From Aedes albopictus (taxonomy: Eukaryota; Arthropoda; Insecta; Diptera; Culicidae): a stretch of 64,000 bases of DNA. Location of the stretch: positions 133,118,703 through 133,182,702 of the forward strand of contig NC_085137.1 in assembly GCF_035046485.1 (NCBI RefSeq), read 5' to 3'. The position numbers and the translations under genes were made by a program. A model generated the notes under the pieces. It had not been told where the DNA came from and ran no database searches. It saw only the letters and a list, made by a program, of their open reading frames with translations. How positions within the stretch are numbered: the first letter of the stretch is position 1; each line of letters starts with the position of its first letter. Below, piece after piece: positions 51,838 through 63,947 of the stretch.

Positions 51838-51980
51838 AAAAAAATTTGTATGCAACTCGTTGCAAAACTCGATTTTTACAGCACTCTTCATATTTATCCA
51901 ACTCGGCAAGCCTCGTTGGATAAATGTATGACTCGTGCTGTAAAAATCTTCATTTTGCAACTTGTTGCATAAATAACTAT
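51838..51980. repeat. Palindromic repeat, arms about 55 bp
   Basis: TATGCAACTCGTTGCAAAA pairs with TTTTGCAACTTGTTGCATA, and GATTTTTACAGCAC pairs with GTGCTGTAAAAATC. The inner arms ATTTATCCAACTCG and CGTTGGATAAATG close a short loop. Confidence 0.8.
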
Positions 51981-52741
51981 TTTCTAAAGGTATAATCAGG
52001 GTGCAAAATGTTCATTGTCATTGACTGAAAACAGCACGAATTGGAATGATTCTGCACTGAATATTCAAAACAAACAAATTCATTTTCGCTCTTCCTCTTC
52101 ACACAGTCAGTCAATTCGTAATCATTGAATATGAAGCCGATCGAGAAACATCTTCATAATTACCTACGTTTATGGCTACGATGCCTTCCAAAAACACTCC
52201 ACAATAATTAAATGGGAAAATATCTGTGTAAAGCATCGTTAAATGTAATCGAAACTTTAATATTTTTTCAGAAATTTAACAATTTTTAAGATGTTTACAA
52301 ATCAAGCATAATTTTTCAAATCGACGTATCTAACTTTTTCACCGATCTGAGTAAATTCATGGTCAATGTTGACGACCATTTCACTAAAATAGTTTTTTAT
52401 AAAAAGACTTTTCATAAGTTTTTTCGTGCTTAATATCACCAGGAATATAGCACGCACTAGGTAAGAAACAAAACCTATTCATTCCATATCATTTTCACAA
52501 TGAATTTTGACAAAAATACACATACACCGGGTTGGCTCGAGATACGTCATGCCAGATACGTCGCTTTTGTATGGTGCCAGTTTGGTGTATCTGTTACTTT
52601 TGATTTTGACTAGATACGTCGTTTGGTTTTCTCATATATCAAAACGGTGTATCTATCAGTAAAGTTGTAAACATCAAAATAGTTACCCAAGTAACCACGA
52701 TGCTGAAGCCTTATTGCATGCAGATATACGGTGTACTTACA

Positions 52742-53919
52742 CGAAAAGAAAAATCCTTATTATATGTATAAGAAAATGTTATACATTTTTGCCATTTCGT
52801 TTACCCAATGAAAAGTATGCAGAATGTTTTTAAATCTAATTAGATAAACGTTATGAAGAGTATAAGCTTGTCTTATACTTTTCATGTTCTTTTTCTAATA
52901 GTAATTAATACACGTCTAATATAAATTATAGGATAAAACTTATAGAATATACTATGTTTTGTTTTGATTGCTTGACCGTTCTTTTCACTTAAATTTAAAT
53001 CCAAAACTGATTATAAAATAAAACATTATTTCGATGTTAATTTTTAATGGTTTATTCTATTGCTTAAAATGAAACACATACTCCGTCGGAGTAAGAAATT
53101 TTAAAACACCATCCAAACGAGCACTCTGGACCGATCTCCATAGCTGGCATAATTAATTTGTTCCGACGACGGTAGCTCAGCGACGACGGGTTGTTGGCCT
53201 GAATGCCAATGTTGTTGGAGTCCAATTGTTTCATCATCTCCTTTATCTCCAGATCGACCTTGATAATCTCCTGCTCAGAGCGGACCCTTCTGGTTCATTA
53301 ACCCTCTCCTGCTGTTTGTCGGGATAGCACGGACCTGCGAGTGGCGCAGACACCGAGGCAGACGCTCCATTTAAGGGTTCGTGGAAGTTGTTTTGCAGTA
53401 GCTTCACCAGAATCACGGCTCAGAATGGCCACTTCCGTACTTGCGAACCTCCACGAAGCTTCAATGAATCGCAACCCAAGCCGCAACCACGCAGCCGACC
53501 GCTGTAAATTTGTTGCAAAAAGATTTTTCGTATGCATGCATGTAAATTCCAAATCAATTCCAACGATGATACCTGGAAGCAAAAATAGATTATCAAATGA
53601 TGCATTTAATTAAATAATTCAATTGTCTTACCCGAAAATTCCTCTGGGAGATGCAAGGCGCAACAAGCTTTCCTTTGTTTTCTGCGTCGACTACCATGTT
53701 GGAAATTTTCAATCCAAAACATTATTAAATGTATAAGTTTTGCTTAATATATTTTTGCCATTAGGCAAAACTTATACTCTTCACTAGGACGTGTTATACA
53801 TTGCATTAAGTTTTGTTTTAAAATAAATAAAGTGGCGTAATGAAGATTATAAGCAAGAGTGGCATGAACTTTATAACATAAATCTAATAATTAAAATCAT
53901 TAATTTTCTTTTCGTGTAG
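52742..53919. mobile_element. TA-target inverted-repeat element carrying foreign exon-like DNA
   Basis: CACGAAAAGAAAA at the left and its complement TTTTCTTTTCGTG at the right are flanked by TA (52740-52741 and 53920-53921). AT-rich subterminal parts carry the repeated motif TTTTGCCATT and related ATGTATAAG motifs in both orientations. The interior, 53095-53520, has a different base composition and coding-like minus-strand sequence (see next entry). No transposase seen. Confidence 0.65.
53095..53520 (-). pseudogene. Possible captured host gene fragment inside the MITE
   Basis: The minus strand reads as protein-like sequence of normal composition: VKLLQNNFHEPLNGAS near 53415-53368, then in another frame RSEQEIIKVDLEIKEMMKQL near 53285-53226 and NNPSSLSYRRRNKLIMPAM near 53200-53144. 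An acceptor-like TTTACAG precedes it near 53500. A frameshift separates the two parts. It is bounded on both sides by AT-rich element DNA. The gene family was not recognised. Alternative: a decayed element-encoded protein. Confidence 0.4.
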
Positions 53920-54000
53920 AGCAATCATTACTGTTCGGTATCGAGCGGAACCGAAAGCACCTTTCTATTCGGGTAGCCTCTGTCGATGACCACTGGTCAC

Positions 54001-54500
54001 NNNNNNNNNNNNNNNNNNNNNNNNNNNNNNNNNNNNNNNNNNNNNNNNNNNNNNNNNNNNNNNNNNNNNNNNNNNNNNNNNNNNNNNNNNNNNNNNNNNN
54101 NNNNNNNNNNNNNNNNNNNNNNNNNNNNNNNNNNNNNNNNNNNNNNNNNNNNNNNNNNNNNNNNNNNNNNNNNNNNNNNNNNNNNNNNNNNNNNNNNNNN
54201 NNNNNNNNNNNNNNNNNNNNNNNNNNNNNNNNNNNNNNNNNNNNNNNNNNNNNNNNNNNNNNNNNNNNNNNNNNNNNNNNNNNNNNNNNNNNNNNNNNNN
54301 NNNNNNNNNNNNNNNNNNNNNNNNNNNNNNNNNNNNNNNNNNNNNNNNNNNNNNNNNNNNNNNNNNNNNNNNNNNNNNNNNNNNNNNNNNNNNNNNNNNN
54401 NNNNNNNNNNNNNNNNNNNNNNNNNNNNNNNNNNNNNNNNNNNNNNNNNNNNNNNNNNNNNNNNNNNNNNNNNNNNNNNNNNNNNNNNNNNNNNNNNNNN
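54001..54500. other. Assembly gap (500 N)
   Basis: Exactly 500 undetermined bases. Sequence on either side cannot be assumed to be contiguous at this spacing. Confidence 0.99.
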
Positions 54501-54557
54501 CGTGAGTGAGAAATGGAAAAAATTAAGTGGAATTTGCGAAAAATCTACTCGTCCTCT

Positions 54558-54632
54558 CGGTAAGAATCGAACTCACGACTCCTACTTGAACTAGTAGGAG
54601 TTGTAAGTTCGAGTCTCACCTAGAGAACCAGT
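54558..54632. repeat. Inverted tRNA T-arm-like pair
   Basis: GGTAAGAATCGAACTCACGA (minus strand: GAGTTCGATTC, a B-box-like motif) faces AAGTTCGAGTCTCACC on the plus strand. The two arms are complementary around ACTTGAACTAG. It resembles two tRNA 3' halves joined head to head; no A box was found, so it is not an intact tRNA. Confidence 0.45.
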
Positions 54633-54639
54633 GACTTTT

Positions 54640-55616
54640 TCCCAAATTCCATCCCAATTTTTCCAGAGTAGTGTGCGGTAGTTCGGCAGCAGCAAAGATT
54701 CGCGCGCTCGCTTTGCTAGATTTTTGCGATTTTTTTTTCCTCTTCCCTCTGCGGGGCTCCGAAGACGGGACGAGTGTGCGCGCGCCGTGGTTCGAGTCGG
54801 TTCCGAATTTTTCGCTTCCCTTCGGCGCTAGTTTCCAATACACTTTTAGTTGATAATAAATAATTTCTTTCATTTTTTGCATTTACACAAAAGAGTGAAA
54901 AATGTTACTTCGGGTTCGCCGGTCGAGAAAAAATCCGGGCGCCGACAAGTGAGTCGCGTTCAGTGTATTTCTGTGTGGAATAGACTAAAGGTTTCTGCTC
55001 CCTAGTGGAGTGGAGACGCGCGATAGAATTTTCTTTTTGGCTAGTTCTTGCGTCGAAAAGTGGTCGGTTGTTAACGGCGGTTTGTGTATATTGATCCATT
55101 GTCAAATCATATCACCAACCATAGGTGACTCCCGGACTGACAATGTACCTTACCCTACTAACAAAAAAATCCTTCCTGAGACAAACGTGGGGATGCAGCG
55201 ATTCGCGGTCTTTATAACAACGTTTGTCTTACTAACATTCCCTTCCATCCTCGATGACCGTAAGGACGTGGCCGGCGCCGTTATTGACCTTATTAAAGTT
55301 GAGAGCTCTCGACCTGTGTACATTGAGAATAGTAAGCTAGTCCCAAGCCCTATTCATTGGTTCCTTGTGCAATTTCGATTGCTCTGGTCAATCACGGAGT
55401 AGCAACTACGAATTGTGCGGTCATCTATGCTCATGCTCATGCTCATGCTCATGCTCAATTCCATCCCAATTTTTCCATTTCTTACTCACGCCAGTATTTG
55501 TAAGTATAGCTTTTGGAGTTAAGTAAAACATCCACTCGGCTGATCAAACCGCAAATATCGATAAATACGCACCGTACGCAATACGATGTCTTATTGTACA
55601 TCGTACAACAACACAT
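54640..55616. other. Unassigned repeat-like DNA beside the gap
   Basis: GC-rich 54660-55090 resembles an LTR or leader but has no visible partner in the window. 55100-55400 contains an open plus-strand stretch without family features. A hexamer microsatellite (about five ATGCTC units) lies at 55427-55456. Confidence 0.35.
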
Positions 55617-55618
55617 AG

Positions 55619-56562
55619 GGTAAGAAATCAAACTTTGAACTAGTCAAATTGTAATCTTAATTTGAACCATTTCGAAATTCATTAAAACGACGTACTTTTT
55701 AGGCAAATATTGTCCCAAAAAAGATGTTAAACAGCTTTCCGTAATATAACCTGATAACATGGACTTTAAAAGCATTGAAAAAAGCGTTTTTGTCATGGAA
55801 AACAGGCAATTGAAAAATCAATGTGATTTCATCCATTTCCCCCCAGAGAAAGCACATTTTCGGTGCACTCGTACAGCTCATGCATTGTATCATATCCAAT
55901 ATGTGAACACGTCAAATGAAAGCTTATTTATCGTAGAATCGACCAACTGAATAATATTCCACATTATTTGCCATAAAATTATCAAATTCAAGTAATTCTT
56001 ACTTGGAGAATGTTATCTTAAGTTGAACCATTTGTAATCTAAATTTGAACTAGTAAACGGGGGCGAGCTTCCAGTGTTGGCCTGCAGACTGCGCTAGTGG
56101 TTGTTTTGTTTACTCTTGGGGGATGAAAAAATCCAAATTTAGTTTCCAAGTTCCTGAAGGTTTTAGAACATTCTTAGTTGAAATTCCACTGCCTAATGAA
56201 AAATAGTTATGGGAAATAGCAAATCCATGTGATTTTCTATTGTTCAGCACAAAATTGGCTGTTGTGGGAGATGCTCGAGCTGCTGCCGCCAGTAGTTCAA
56301 ATTAAGATTGAAATTGGTTCAAATTATGATTACGATGGTTCAAATTAAGATTAAAATCATTGTTGACGAATAATCGAATTTTTCAATGAAATTTAGTGCA
56401 AATACAAACTTTTTACCACTTAACAGAAAGCTTATACCCGTAGCTTTCATGTACACACGATTTTGCCGTAGTAAAATATTTCCATGTGGGAGAAAAAATC
56501 ACTCAAAGTTGGCGCTACTTCGGAAACCCGCAATTTGGTTCAAATTTTGATTACCTACCCTA
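55619..56562. mobile_element. TA-target MITE (GGGTA ends)
   Basis: Left end GGGTAAGAAATCAAACTTTGAAC and right end GTTCAAATTTTGATTACCTACCC are inverted; TA flanks both. The motifs TAATCTTAATTTGAACCA and GGTTCAAATTAAGATT recur internally in both orientations. No coding capacity. Confidence 0.7.
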
Positions 56563-56569
56563 ATATTTT

Positions 56570-57985
56570 TTTCCGGCAATTTTATAAGGGCTTATAAGGA
56601 CCCTTCCAGGAAGTTTTTCCACGGAATCAAAATATTCTTTAGAAAATGCCCGTCTGCAGATATTCCCGTGAAACGTATGGAGGATAAATTCCTTAAGTAG
56701 GAATTCTTTTAAGAGCAACTCCAGAAGGTATTCCCTAGAAATCCCAGAAGGTATTTCTGTGGAACTGCTGAAGAAATTTCTAGTGAGCTACAGAAGAATC
56801 CCCAGAGGAACTCCAGCAGGATTTTCCAAGGAAATGTTGGAAATATTTGCGGGGAACGTGTGGATAAATTCCATAGGAATAGCTGGTGGAACTTTCTCTT
56901 GCTAACTCCTGATGAAATTTCCGATTAACTCCTGATGAAAACACCTGAAGGAATATTTTTGGAATTTCTGGATAAGTTCCCAGTGATCTCCTGGTTAAAT
57001 GCCGAGGAGTTTCTAGATCAATTCCTGAGAGGAACTCATGGAAAAAATGCTAGAGGAGATCATTGAGAAATTCTCGAGGAACTTTTGGAGGTATTTTTGA
57101 GGAACTCCTGGTTAATTCCTGTGAGCCTTCTAGAGGTATTTCCAAGGAACTTATGCAGGAATTCTCGGTCAATTTCCGGAAACTCCCGGGGAACACCTGT
57201 AAGGTTTTTCGAGGAACTTCTGGAGAAATCTCAAAGATTTTTCTGTAAGAATTCCTAGACGAATTCCTGAGGAACTCTTAAAAGAATTTCTGTGAAGTTC
57301 TGGGATGAATTCCCAAGGAACACCTGCAGGAATTCCCAAAGGACTTCTGGAGAAAATGCTGAGGAACTCCTGCAAAAATTCCTGGGGAACTCCTGGAGGA
57401 ATTTTCTTTAATCTCCTGGATGAATTCTCAGAGAATAACTGTATAAGTTCCCGAGGAACTCCTAAAGGATTTCCCGAGGAGCCCTTGGAGGAATTCCTGG
57501 AAGAACTCCTGGAGGAACTCCCGAAGAATTTTTAGATAAATTTCCGAGGAACTCCTGGTGGAATTTTCGTGAGGCTTCTGAAAGTCCTTGAGGAATTCCA
57601 ATGAAATTCATGAAGAAATTTCCATGGAACTGTTGGACAAATTTCCCAGAAACTCTTGGAGGAATTCTTGAGGAACTCCTGAATGTTTTCCCGAGGAATC
57701 CGCGATGAATTTGTTAAGAAATTCCCGGGGAACTCCTGGAGGAATTTCCTGAGAGCTCCTGAATGAATTCCCAGGGAACTTCTGGAAAACATGCTGAGAG
57801 AATTTAGAAGAAATTCCCGAGGAACTCCTACAGGATTTTTTTTTTCGAAGAACTTCCCGAGGTGTCCTCGAGGAACTTCTGTTGTAATTTCGATGGAGCT
57901 GCTGGAGTAACTCTCAAATTTTACTTTAAAGATTTACTGTAGGAACTTCATGAGGAATAACTGAAGGGGAATACTGCAAGAAACC
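56570..57985 (+). repeat. Degenerate ~12-bp tandem array, block 1
   Basis: Unit consensus near AGGAAYTCCTGG, repeated with drift for about 1.4 kb, for example GGAACTCCTGGAGGAATTCC. Short open frames here reflect the repeat and not genes. Confidence 0.85.
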
Positions 57986-58016
57986 ATGGGAAATCTTTGA
58001 AACTTTGAAGGAACTC

Positions 58017-59157
58017 CCCGAATAAAACGGTATCATACGATTATGATACAATTTATCGTTTTCCGATTATTCACGGTATCATAGCATGGATGATAAATCA
58101 ATGATACTGAGAATCATATTGGTGATAAAGTGTATCATATTTGGAGTTTGAATGATAGACCGAATGGGTTGTTAAGTATCGTTACCATTCAAAAATGGCC
58201 ATTTTCGCGAACAAAAAATTTGTCAAATCATTCACATTATAATCACTTTATCGTTTACTTTATGATTCACTGAATAATAAAAACACGATTGAAATATTTC
58301 ATGGTTCTGCATTATCGACTTGAAAAAAAATGCACACCCCTGCGGAACCATCTGTCAATTTTGTGGCATTAACCGGCCGTTCTAATTATGTTTTTGGTAT
58401 CGAAGTATTTTTTTTATCATCGTAGTCTCGAACTGTGGTGATCGGTGGCTGGTTGCATTTTTCCTCGCGCGGTGCCCATGAGACCATATCAACTTGGTGC
58501 TCGCGGGTGACTAAAAAGCAACGATGTTGAAGAAGGTAGCAGGCTCGGTAGCTGGAGGAGAAACAACTTTGGAGTGCTATTGCGAGGTAAGTTAGCTTTG
58601 TCCTCAGCCAGTGCGTATCGGCTTCAGAGGCAGTACCAATTAGACCCCAAAATAGTTACTGCAATTGTGATTTGGCCGATGCATTTACACGGGCAGCATT
58701 GTATGTTGCATCACTACCACAGTGCGATTGCAAATGCATAGACTTGGGTGCCGCGGAGCTACAAAATCTAGAGTGAAATAGTGGTTCGATTCCATCATAA
58801 TGTTTCTCCTGTTTTGTAGTCGTCAAAAACGACAGTGTGACTTTTCCAGCCTGATTTACAAGTGGATCATGTTCTTTAATATTAAGAAACCGAAACCAAT
58901 ATTCCTCGTCGTGTTAACTTTCACTTTTCAGAGTATTAATACCGGTAAATTCACGTGAATTCATGATTCAAAATTATTCATTTATCATTGAGTTTATCGT
59001 TGTCATAAGTGGTATGATCTCCTAACAGTACTGAATAATATAATATTTTCATTGTTAATCATGCAATCATAAAATTATTTTAACTTGTATCATTATCATT
59101 CCACGAACAAATTTCTTATAATATGACCGATACCGTGAATAGTATTTTTCTATGCGG
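58017..59157. mobile_element. Inverted-repeat element interrupting the 12-bp array
   Basis: CCCGAATAAAACGGTATC near 58017 roughly mirrors the right end, whose complement reads CCCGCATAGAAAAATACTATT then CACGGTATCGG. Internal ATCATT and TGATA motifs are abundant in both orientations. A GC-richer core (58420-58800) has no recognised gene. No clear target duplication. Confidence 0.5.
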
Positions 59158-59159
59158 GT

Positions 59160-59745
59160 CCTTTCCTAATGAAATTCCTTGAGAAATCCCAGAAGAAACT
59201 CTTGTATTAAACCTTAAAACTCCTGAAGAAAATTCCCGGATTGGCGATCCATAGCCTTAACCACTATGCCAACTGGAGACCCAACACTCCATATGTATAA
59301 CCCCTTAAAACTTGAAGGAACTTCTGGAGATATCCATGGAAGAAATCCAGCACGATTCAAGAGATCCGAAAGGAAATTTTGGAAGGATCTCTAATGGAAC
59401 TTTGCGATAAATCTCTGAAGGAACTCTTAAAGGAATCCCCAAAGGATCCGGGAAGGATATACTAAAGGAACTTCTGGAGGAATACCTGAAGGGAGTACTG
59501 AATGAAATCATGAAAGAACTCAGGAGCACTTCAGGAGTTCCTTCCTGAAAGGATTCCTTATGCAACTCATTGAGAAATCTCTAAAGGAATTCCTGAATTA
59601 AATATGTAAATTCAAGAGAATTCACTGAAAGAATTCCTGGAAAAATTCCTAAAAGAAAGCCTGAAAAATTCTTTGAAGTAACTAATGGAACTCCTTGAGA
59701 AGTCTCTGAATCAACTCCTGGATTAAGGGCAAAAGGGACGGTTGA
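59160..59745 (+). repeat. Degenerate ~12-bp tandem array, block 2
   Basis: Continues the GGAACTTCTGGAGGAAT pattern after the inserted element. It holds a tRNA-like fragment at 59225-59285. Confidence 0.75.
59225..59285 (-). repeat. tRNA-derived SINE-like fragment
   Basis: Minus strand: GTTGGGTCTCCAGTTGGCATAG, then TGGTTAAGGCTATGGATCGCC. It contains an A-box-like TGGCATAGTGG. No B box, so it is a truncated tRNA-related SINE or tRNA pseudogene. Confidence 0.5.
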
Positions 59746-59749
59746 GGAA

Positions 59750-60620
59750 ATGTTGGATGTTACTAAGACGATAACCTCAGATTCTACTATTAACCCGTAT
59801 CGGCCTGAGTCAGCGCATATGAACTAAAAATATCGCTGTTCAGCGAATACACAACAGATTTGAATAATTTTTTGACAGTGCACTCGTACATATGTCTAGT
59901 TTGTAAAAGTGGACAGAGAACGTCGGAATGGTCCCTATGGCCGGAGTTATTCCGGTGGGTCACTGGGTCAGATTCGTATAAAAAGGGCTGTTTTTCGGTA
60001 CACAGAGTGTTTTCCATTATGATTCGCTATTGAACTCACTCTATTTTCGCTAAAACTTATACCTCTGCAGCCAAACATTGTTTCCACACAGTTTTTAACC
60101 GTTTAGGAACTACCGGATGTGGTCACCGGACATAATCTCCGGAGGAACCTGCCACATACTGTATACTGGGGTACACAACCATAACCCATTTTTTGCAGCT
60201 CTATTATTGACTTTAGCGGTATAGTGTCTTAAAAGATTTTGTTCTATATACTGATTTCTTTATTTTGGGATTTTCACCTTTGTGATTAATCCACCTAATA
60301 GTGCGACAGAAATTCACTTTTTACAAAAATGTAGATTGAGTGTTGCAGTCTTCTGCAAAGTTGTAGAAAAATGTATTGTTGGAAAGTTTGCCGAACAAAC
60401 TATTACCTTATTTGCTTAATTATAAGAGATATGTGTCGTTTTTTGTGAACGACCCCTCAAAATAGTTTTTTCGTTATATCTTCTTCTGGGGATTTTTGGT
60501 AATTTTCGTGTGTTCTACAAAGTTGTTCTTTGTTATGAAATACACCTCCTTCTGCTTTTTTATCATTTGAATAACGCTCCAGGTGGAACAGAGCCTGCAT
60601 CTCAACTTGAGAAAACGTAA
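59750..60620. other. Unassigned non-coding DNA between array blocks
   Basis: AT-rich sequence with no inverted ends or coding motifs recognised. Probably an inserted element remnant. Confidence 0.3.
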
Positions 60621-60624
60621 ATAG

Positions 60625-62830
60625 ATTTTCTTAATGAGTCCTTGGAGAAATTCCTGGTGGAATCATGGAACGAATATTATAGAAAAACCTGGCATGATAA
60701 TAGGTATCCTCCAGAATTTATTGAAAAAATTCCCCTTGCAATAACAACCACTAGCGTAGGTAGCCTTTTTTTATCTTTCATTAATTCTTTTTGAAGAACA
60801 CTAAGAAAAGCGGCATGAAGGAAATAGCTAATCCCCCTCTTCCATCTGTTTATGTCTTGTGTTTATTTAGGAGAGTAAGAAGCATGCCAACGCTAGTATT
60901 TACAGCTGAGATTCCTTCAAAATTTACTGCTGTGATTTCTTCAAGGATTTCTACGAGGATTACTACAAAAATGTTCATAGAATGTTCCCAGTACTTCAGG
61001 AATATTGCTGGGATTTATTTATAAATTTCTGATAGAAACCATCAGGAACTTTTGCTGGGATTACGCAGGTATCTCTCGCTGCAGATCATCCTGGAGTTTT
61101 TTCAGCTGAAAATGCTTGAGAAACCCCAGCTGTAATTTCTGGAGAAGTCCTAGTGGTAATAATTGTTGCTATTCTAAGACAGTCCTGAAGGAATTCTTGA
61201 AGAAATCTCTGGAGACATAGCAAGAGGATTTTCTATAGAAACCCTTAGATAAATCTCTGGAGGAATCCTTGTAAGGATATGTTAGGAACCATTTCAGATA
61301 CCTTTGAAGCAACCCCAACAAGAATATTTAAAATAATCCCATCAGACAATTTTTGAAGAATTCCAAGATAATGTTTTCATAAATTTCTCTTGGATTGTCT
61401 CCGGAATGCCTGTTGGGCTCCTCTAGGAATTGCTACTAGGATTGCTGATACCATCCAGGATTCTTTCAGGGAGTCCACTCGAAGTTCCTCCAGGAATTCT
61501 TCCTGTGATTTGTCAAGTGATTTCTCCAAGTATTTTTTCATGAATTCCTCCACGGATTTTTCTAAAAATTCTGAAATAGTTTTTCCAGTGATTTCTCAAT
61601 AGATACTGTCAGAAATTGCTCAAGAAAATCCTTTATAAATTCCGCATGTAGTTCCAATGATGGCTTTATAATTTATTCTTCAGATTGCTCCTGCAATTTT
61701 TGCAGGGATACTTTTAAAAAACTCTTCTGGAATTTTCACTAAAAATTCTTGCTGGGATTCCCCCAGCGATACCAGTATGGATTTCTTTAGAAACTAAGTA
61801 CTCCTACTAGGAATCCTCTTCAGATTATTTTGGGAACTACTGCTGGGATTGCTACTGGACTGCTGATAGGATTCTTCTATAAATTTCAGACTGGAATCCT
61901 CCAGGATTTTTTTTTCTGAGTTTCCCACCTGCAGGTAATCATCCAGGAATTCCTGGAAGATTCTCAACAGTAATAATTGGAGATGCTGAAAATGCATGAA
62001 ATTTCTCAAGAATTCGAAAAAAAAATCAGTAGGCGTTCCTGAAGGAATCTCAGCAGCAATGACTGGAATACAATAAGAAATTCCTAGAGTTATCTTTCAC
62101 GAATTCTCTGAAGGATTCATAGCACAAATTTCTGGAAGAATTACAAGAGATTCCCTTGAGGAATCCCAGGAAGAGTTTTCAGAGACACCCCAGCAGGCTT
62201 CCCAAATATTTTGAGAAACCTCTTGGAATTCCTCTAGAAATGTCTGATGGGTTCTCCTGGAAATATCCATGGATTTTTCCTAGGATTCTGCCGCAAATTG
62301 CTCCGGTCATCCTTTTAGGGATTTTCCCAATGATTCCTCCAATAATTTCTCTCGGAATAACCTTAGAAATTCCTGCACGGATTCATTCATGAACTTCTAC
62401 CAGGATTTCTCCAAGTATTCTTGCTGAGAATTCTCAAGCACTTCTAGATGATATTTCTGCAGTTTTTGCTCTTGGGAATCCTCCTGAAGTATTTCTAGCA
62501 GGAATTGCTTGAAGAATTCCAGCAACACTTCTTGTAGAATTCCCACCACGAAAGCCTGGAAAAACCAGAGTACCGTTTCAGGACCACAGGATTTCTCAAA
62601 GAAATTTGAAGAGGATTTCCAGAATACGAAGATAAATTTTGAGAAAAATCACTAGAGTGGGTGAGTTTGTGAAGAAATTATTTGATAATTTCGAAAGAAA
62701 TTCCTGTAGGAATCATATGAAGTAATCTTGGCGGAAACTCAGCACGCATTCTTGAGTAATCTCCATGATGAAGTTTTGGAGGTACCTTTTAAACATCCTT
62801 GTAGCAATCACAGAAGGAACTTCTGCAGAA
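60625..62830 (-). repeat. Degenerate ~12-bp tandem array, block 3 (mostly inverted)
   Basis: Dominant motifs such as GTTCCTCCAGGAATTC and TTCCTCCA-like units are the complement of those in block 1, with heavy drift and some stretches in the other orientation. About 2 kb. Confidence 0.7.
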
Positions 62831-62831
62831 A

Positions 62832-63926
62832 TCACTCATTCATTCGTGTATCCTGAATACCTCTGGGGGTACATAGAGCCAACGTAAAAGATCTCCATCC
62901 TGGGCTGCTGGCTTCAGCCTTGACCTGGATGCAGGTCAGGTTCGCCTTCTTTGATTGTCTTTGTTGAGGCTTCGTCGCCACGGGCCCCTGGGTCTGTCTC
63001 GCGATGTCCTGCTGGATTCCAATCCAGCGCTTGCTAGCAGATTTCGTCTCCGTTCTTCCGTGGTGTGTGGTCGACTTCCTCCATTTACGTTCTCGAATTT
63101 CTGTTGATATCGGTATCCAATGACATCGTCGATGGAGCTCAGTACTCGAAATCCAGTTGTGAGGCCACCAGGCCCGAATTGTAAACCGCAGGTATCGGTT
63201 GTTGAAAATCTGTAGCTTTTGTATGGTCTCTGCTGACACGCACCACGTTTCGCTGGCGTACATCAACATAGATTTCACGTTGGAATTGAAAATTCGAGTT
63301 TTGATGCGTTGACTGATCTGATTGGATCTCTATATATTTTGTAGATTCGGAAAAGCAGTCCTAGCCGTCTTGATCCGTGTTGATAGTCAACAATTTGGTC
63401 TTGCTGACGTTGATGGTAGACCCACTGTAGAGGAGCGTTCGGTTTGGTTGTCGAGCTTATTCTGCATGTTAGAGCGTCGTTGGTCTAGTATGCTCCATTG
63501 CAATGGACTGCCAAACTAGCCTACGATTTGGTACACGGTCAATCGCCCCCACCATAATCTTGTCGATTACGATGAGAAACAGTAACGGTGATAGTACCAA
63601 ACTACCCGGATGGGGTCCGACAAAGCTCAGTTATACAGGACTCTGCATGTAAAAGCCTCGTACTGCGCTTCCATGAGGTTGACGATTTAGCGTCTCAGGG
63701 CGCCCCACAGATTTTCGTGGCTTAGACGATCGAAAGCTTTTTTGTACTTAATGAACACCAAAAAGAGGGAGTCTTGAAATTCATTAACCTGCTCCAGTAT
63801 AATACGGAACGTGACAATATAATAAACACAAGATCTTCCGGCACGGAACCCTCTTGCAGCCGCCGGAGAGCCGTGTCTATTTTCTCCTGTATCCGATTCA
63901 GGCACAGAACTTTGAGAACAACACAC
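62832..63926 (-). pseudogene. Decayed RTE-type LINE fragment (RT and C-terminal domain)
   Basis: Minus-strand RT motifs near 63920-63690: LNRIQEKIDTALRR, RAGRSCVYYIVTF, ILEQVNEFQDSLFLVF and KAFDRLSHENLWGALRR, divided between two frames. After a degraded gap, the C-terminal region (63278-62832) reads MLMYASETWCVS, QIFNNRYLRFTIRAWWPHNW and ISSTELHRRCH. Gene order fits a single LINE copy on the minus strand, with loss of the catalytic YxDD region. It interrupts the 12-bp array, which resumes at about 63950. Confidence 0.75.
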
Positions 63927-63947
63927 AATGGATCAATGCATAAATCA

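Noticed and set aside
55010..55402. 130-codon plus-strand frame
   Set aside because: A hydrophobic stretch is present, but there is no recognisable family, and it lies in repeat-like DNA next to a gap.
57063..57535. Open frames in the degenerate array
   Set aside because: Low-complexity peptides result from the 12-bp period; blocks on both strands give similar frames.
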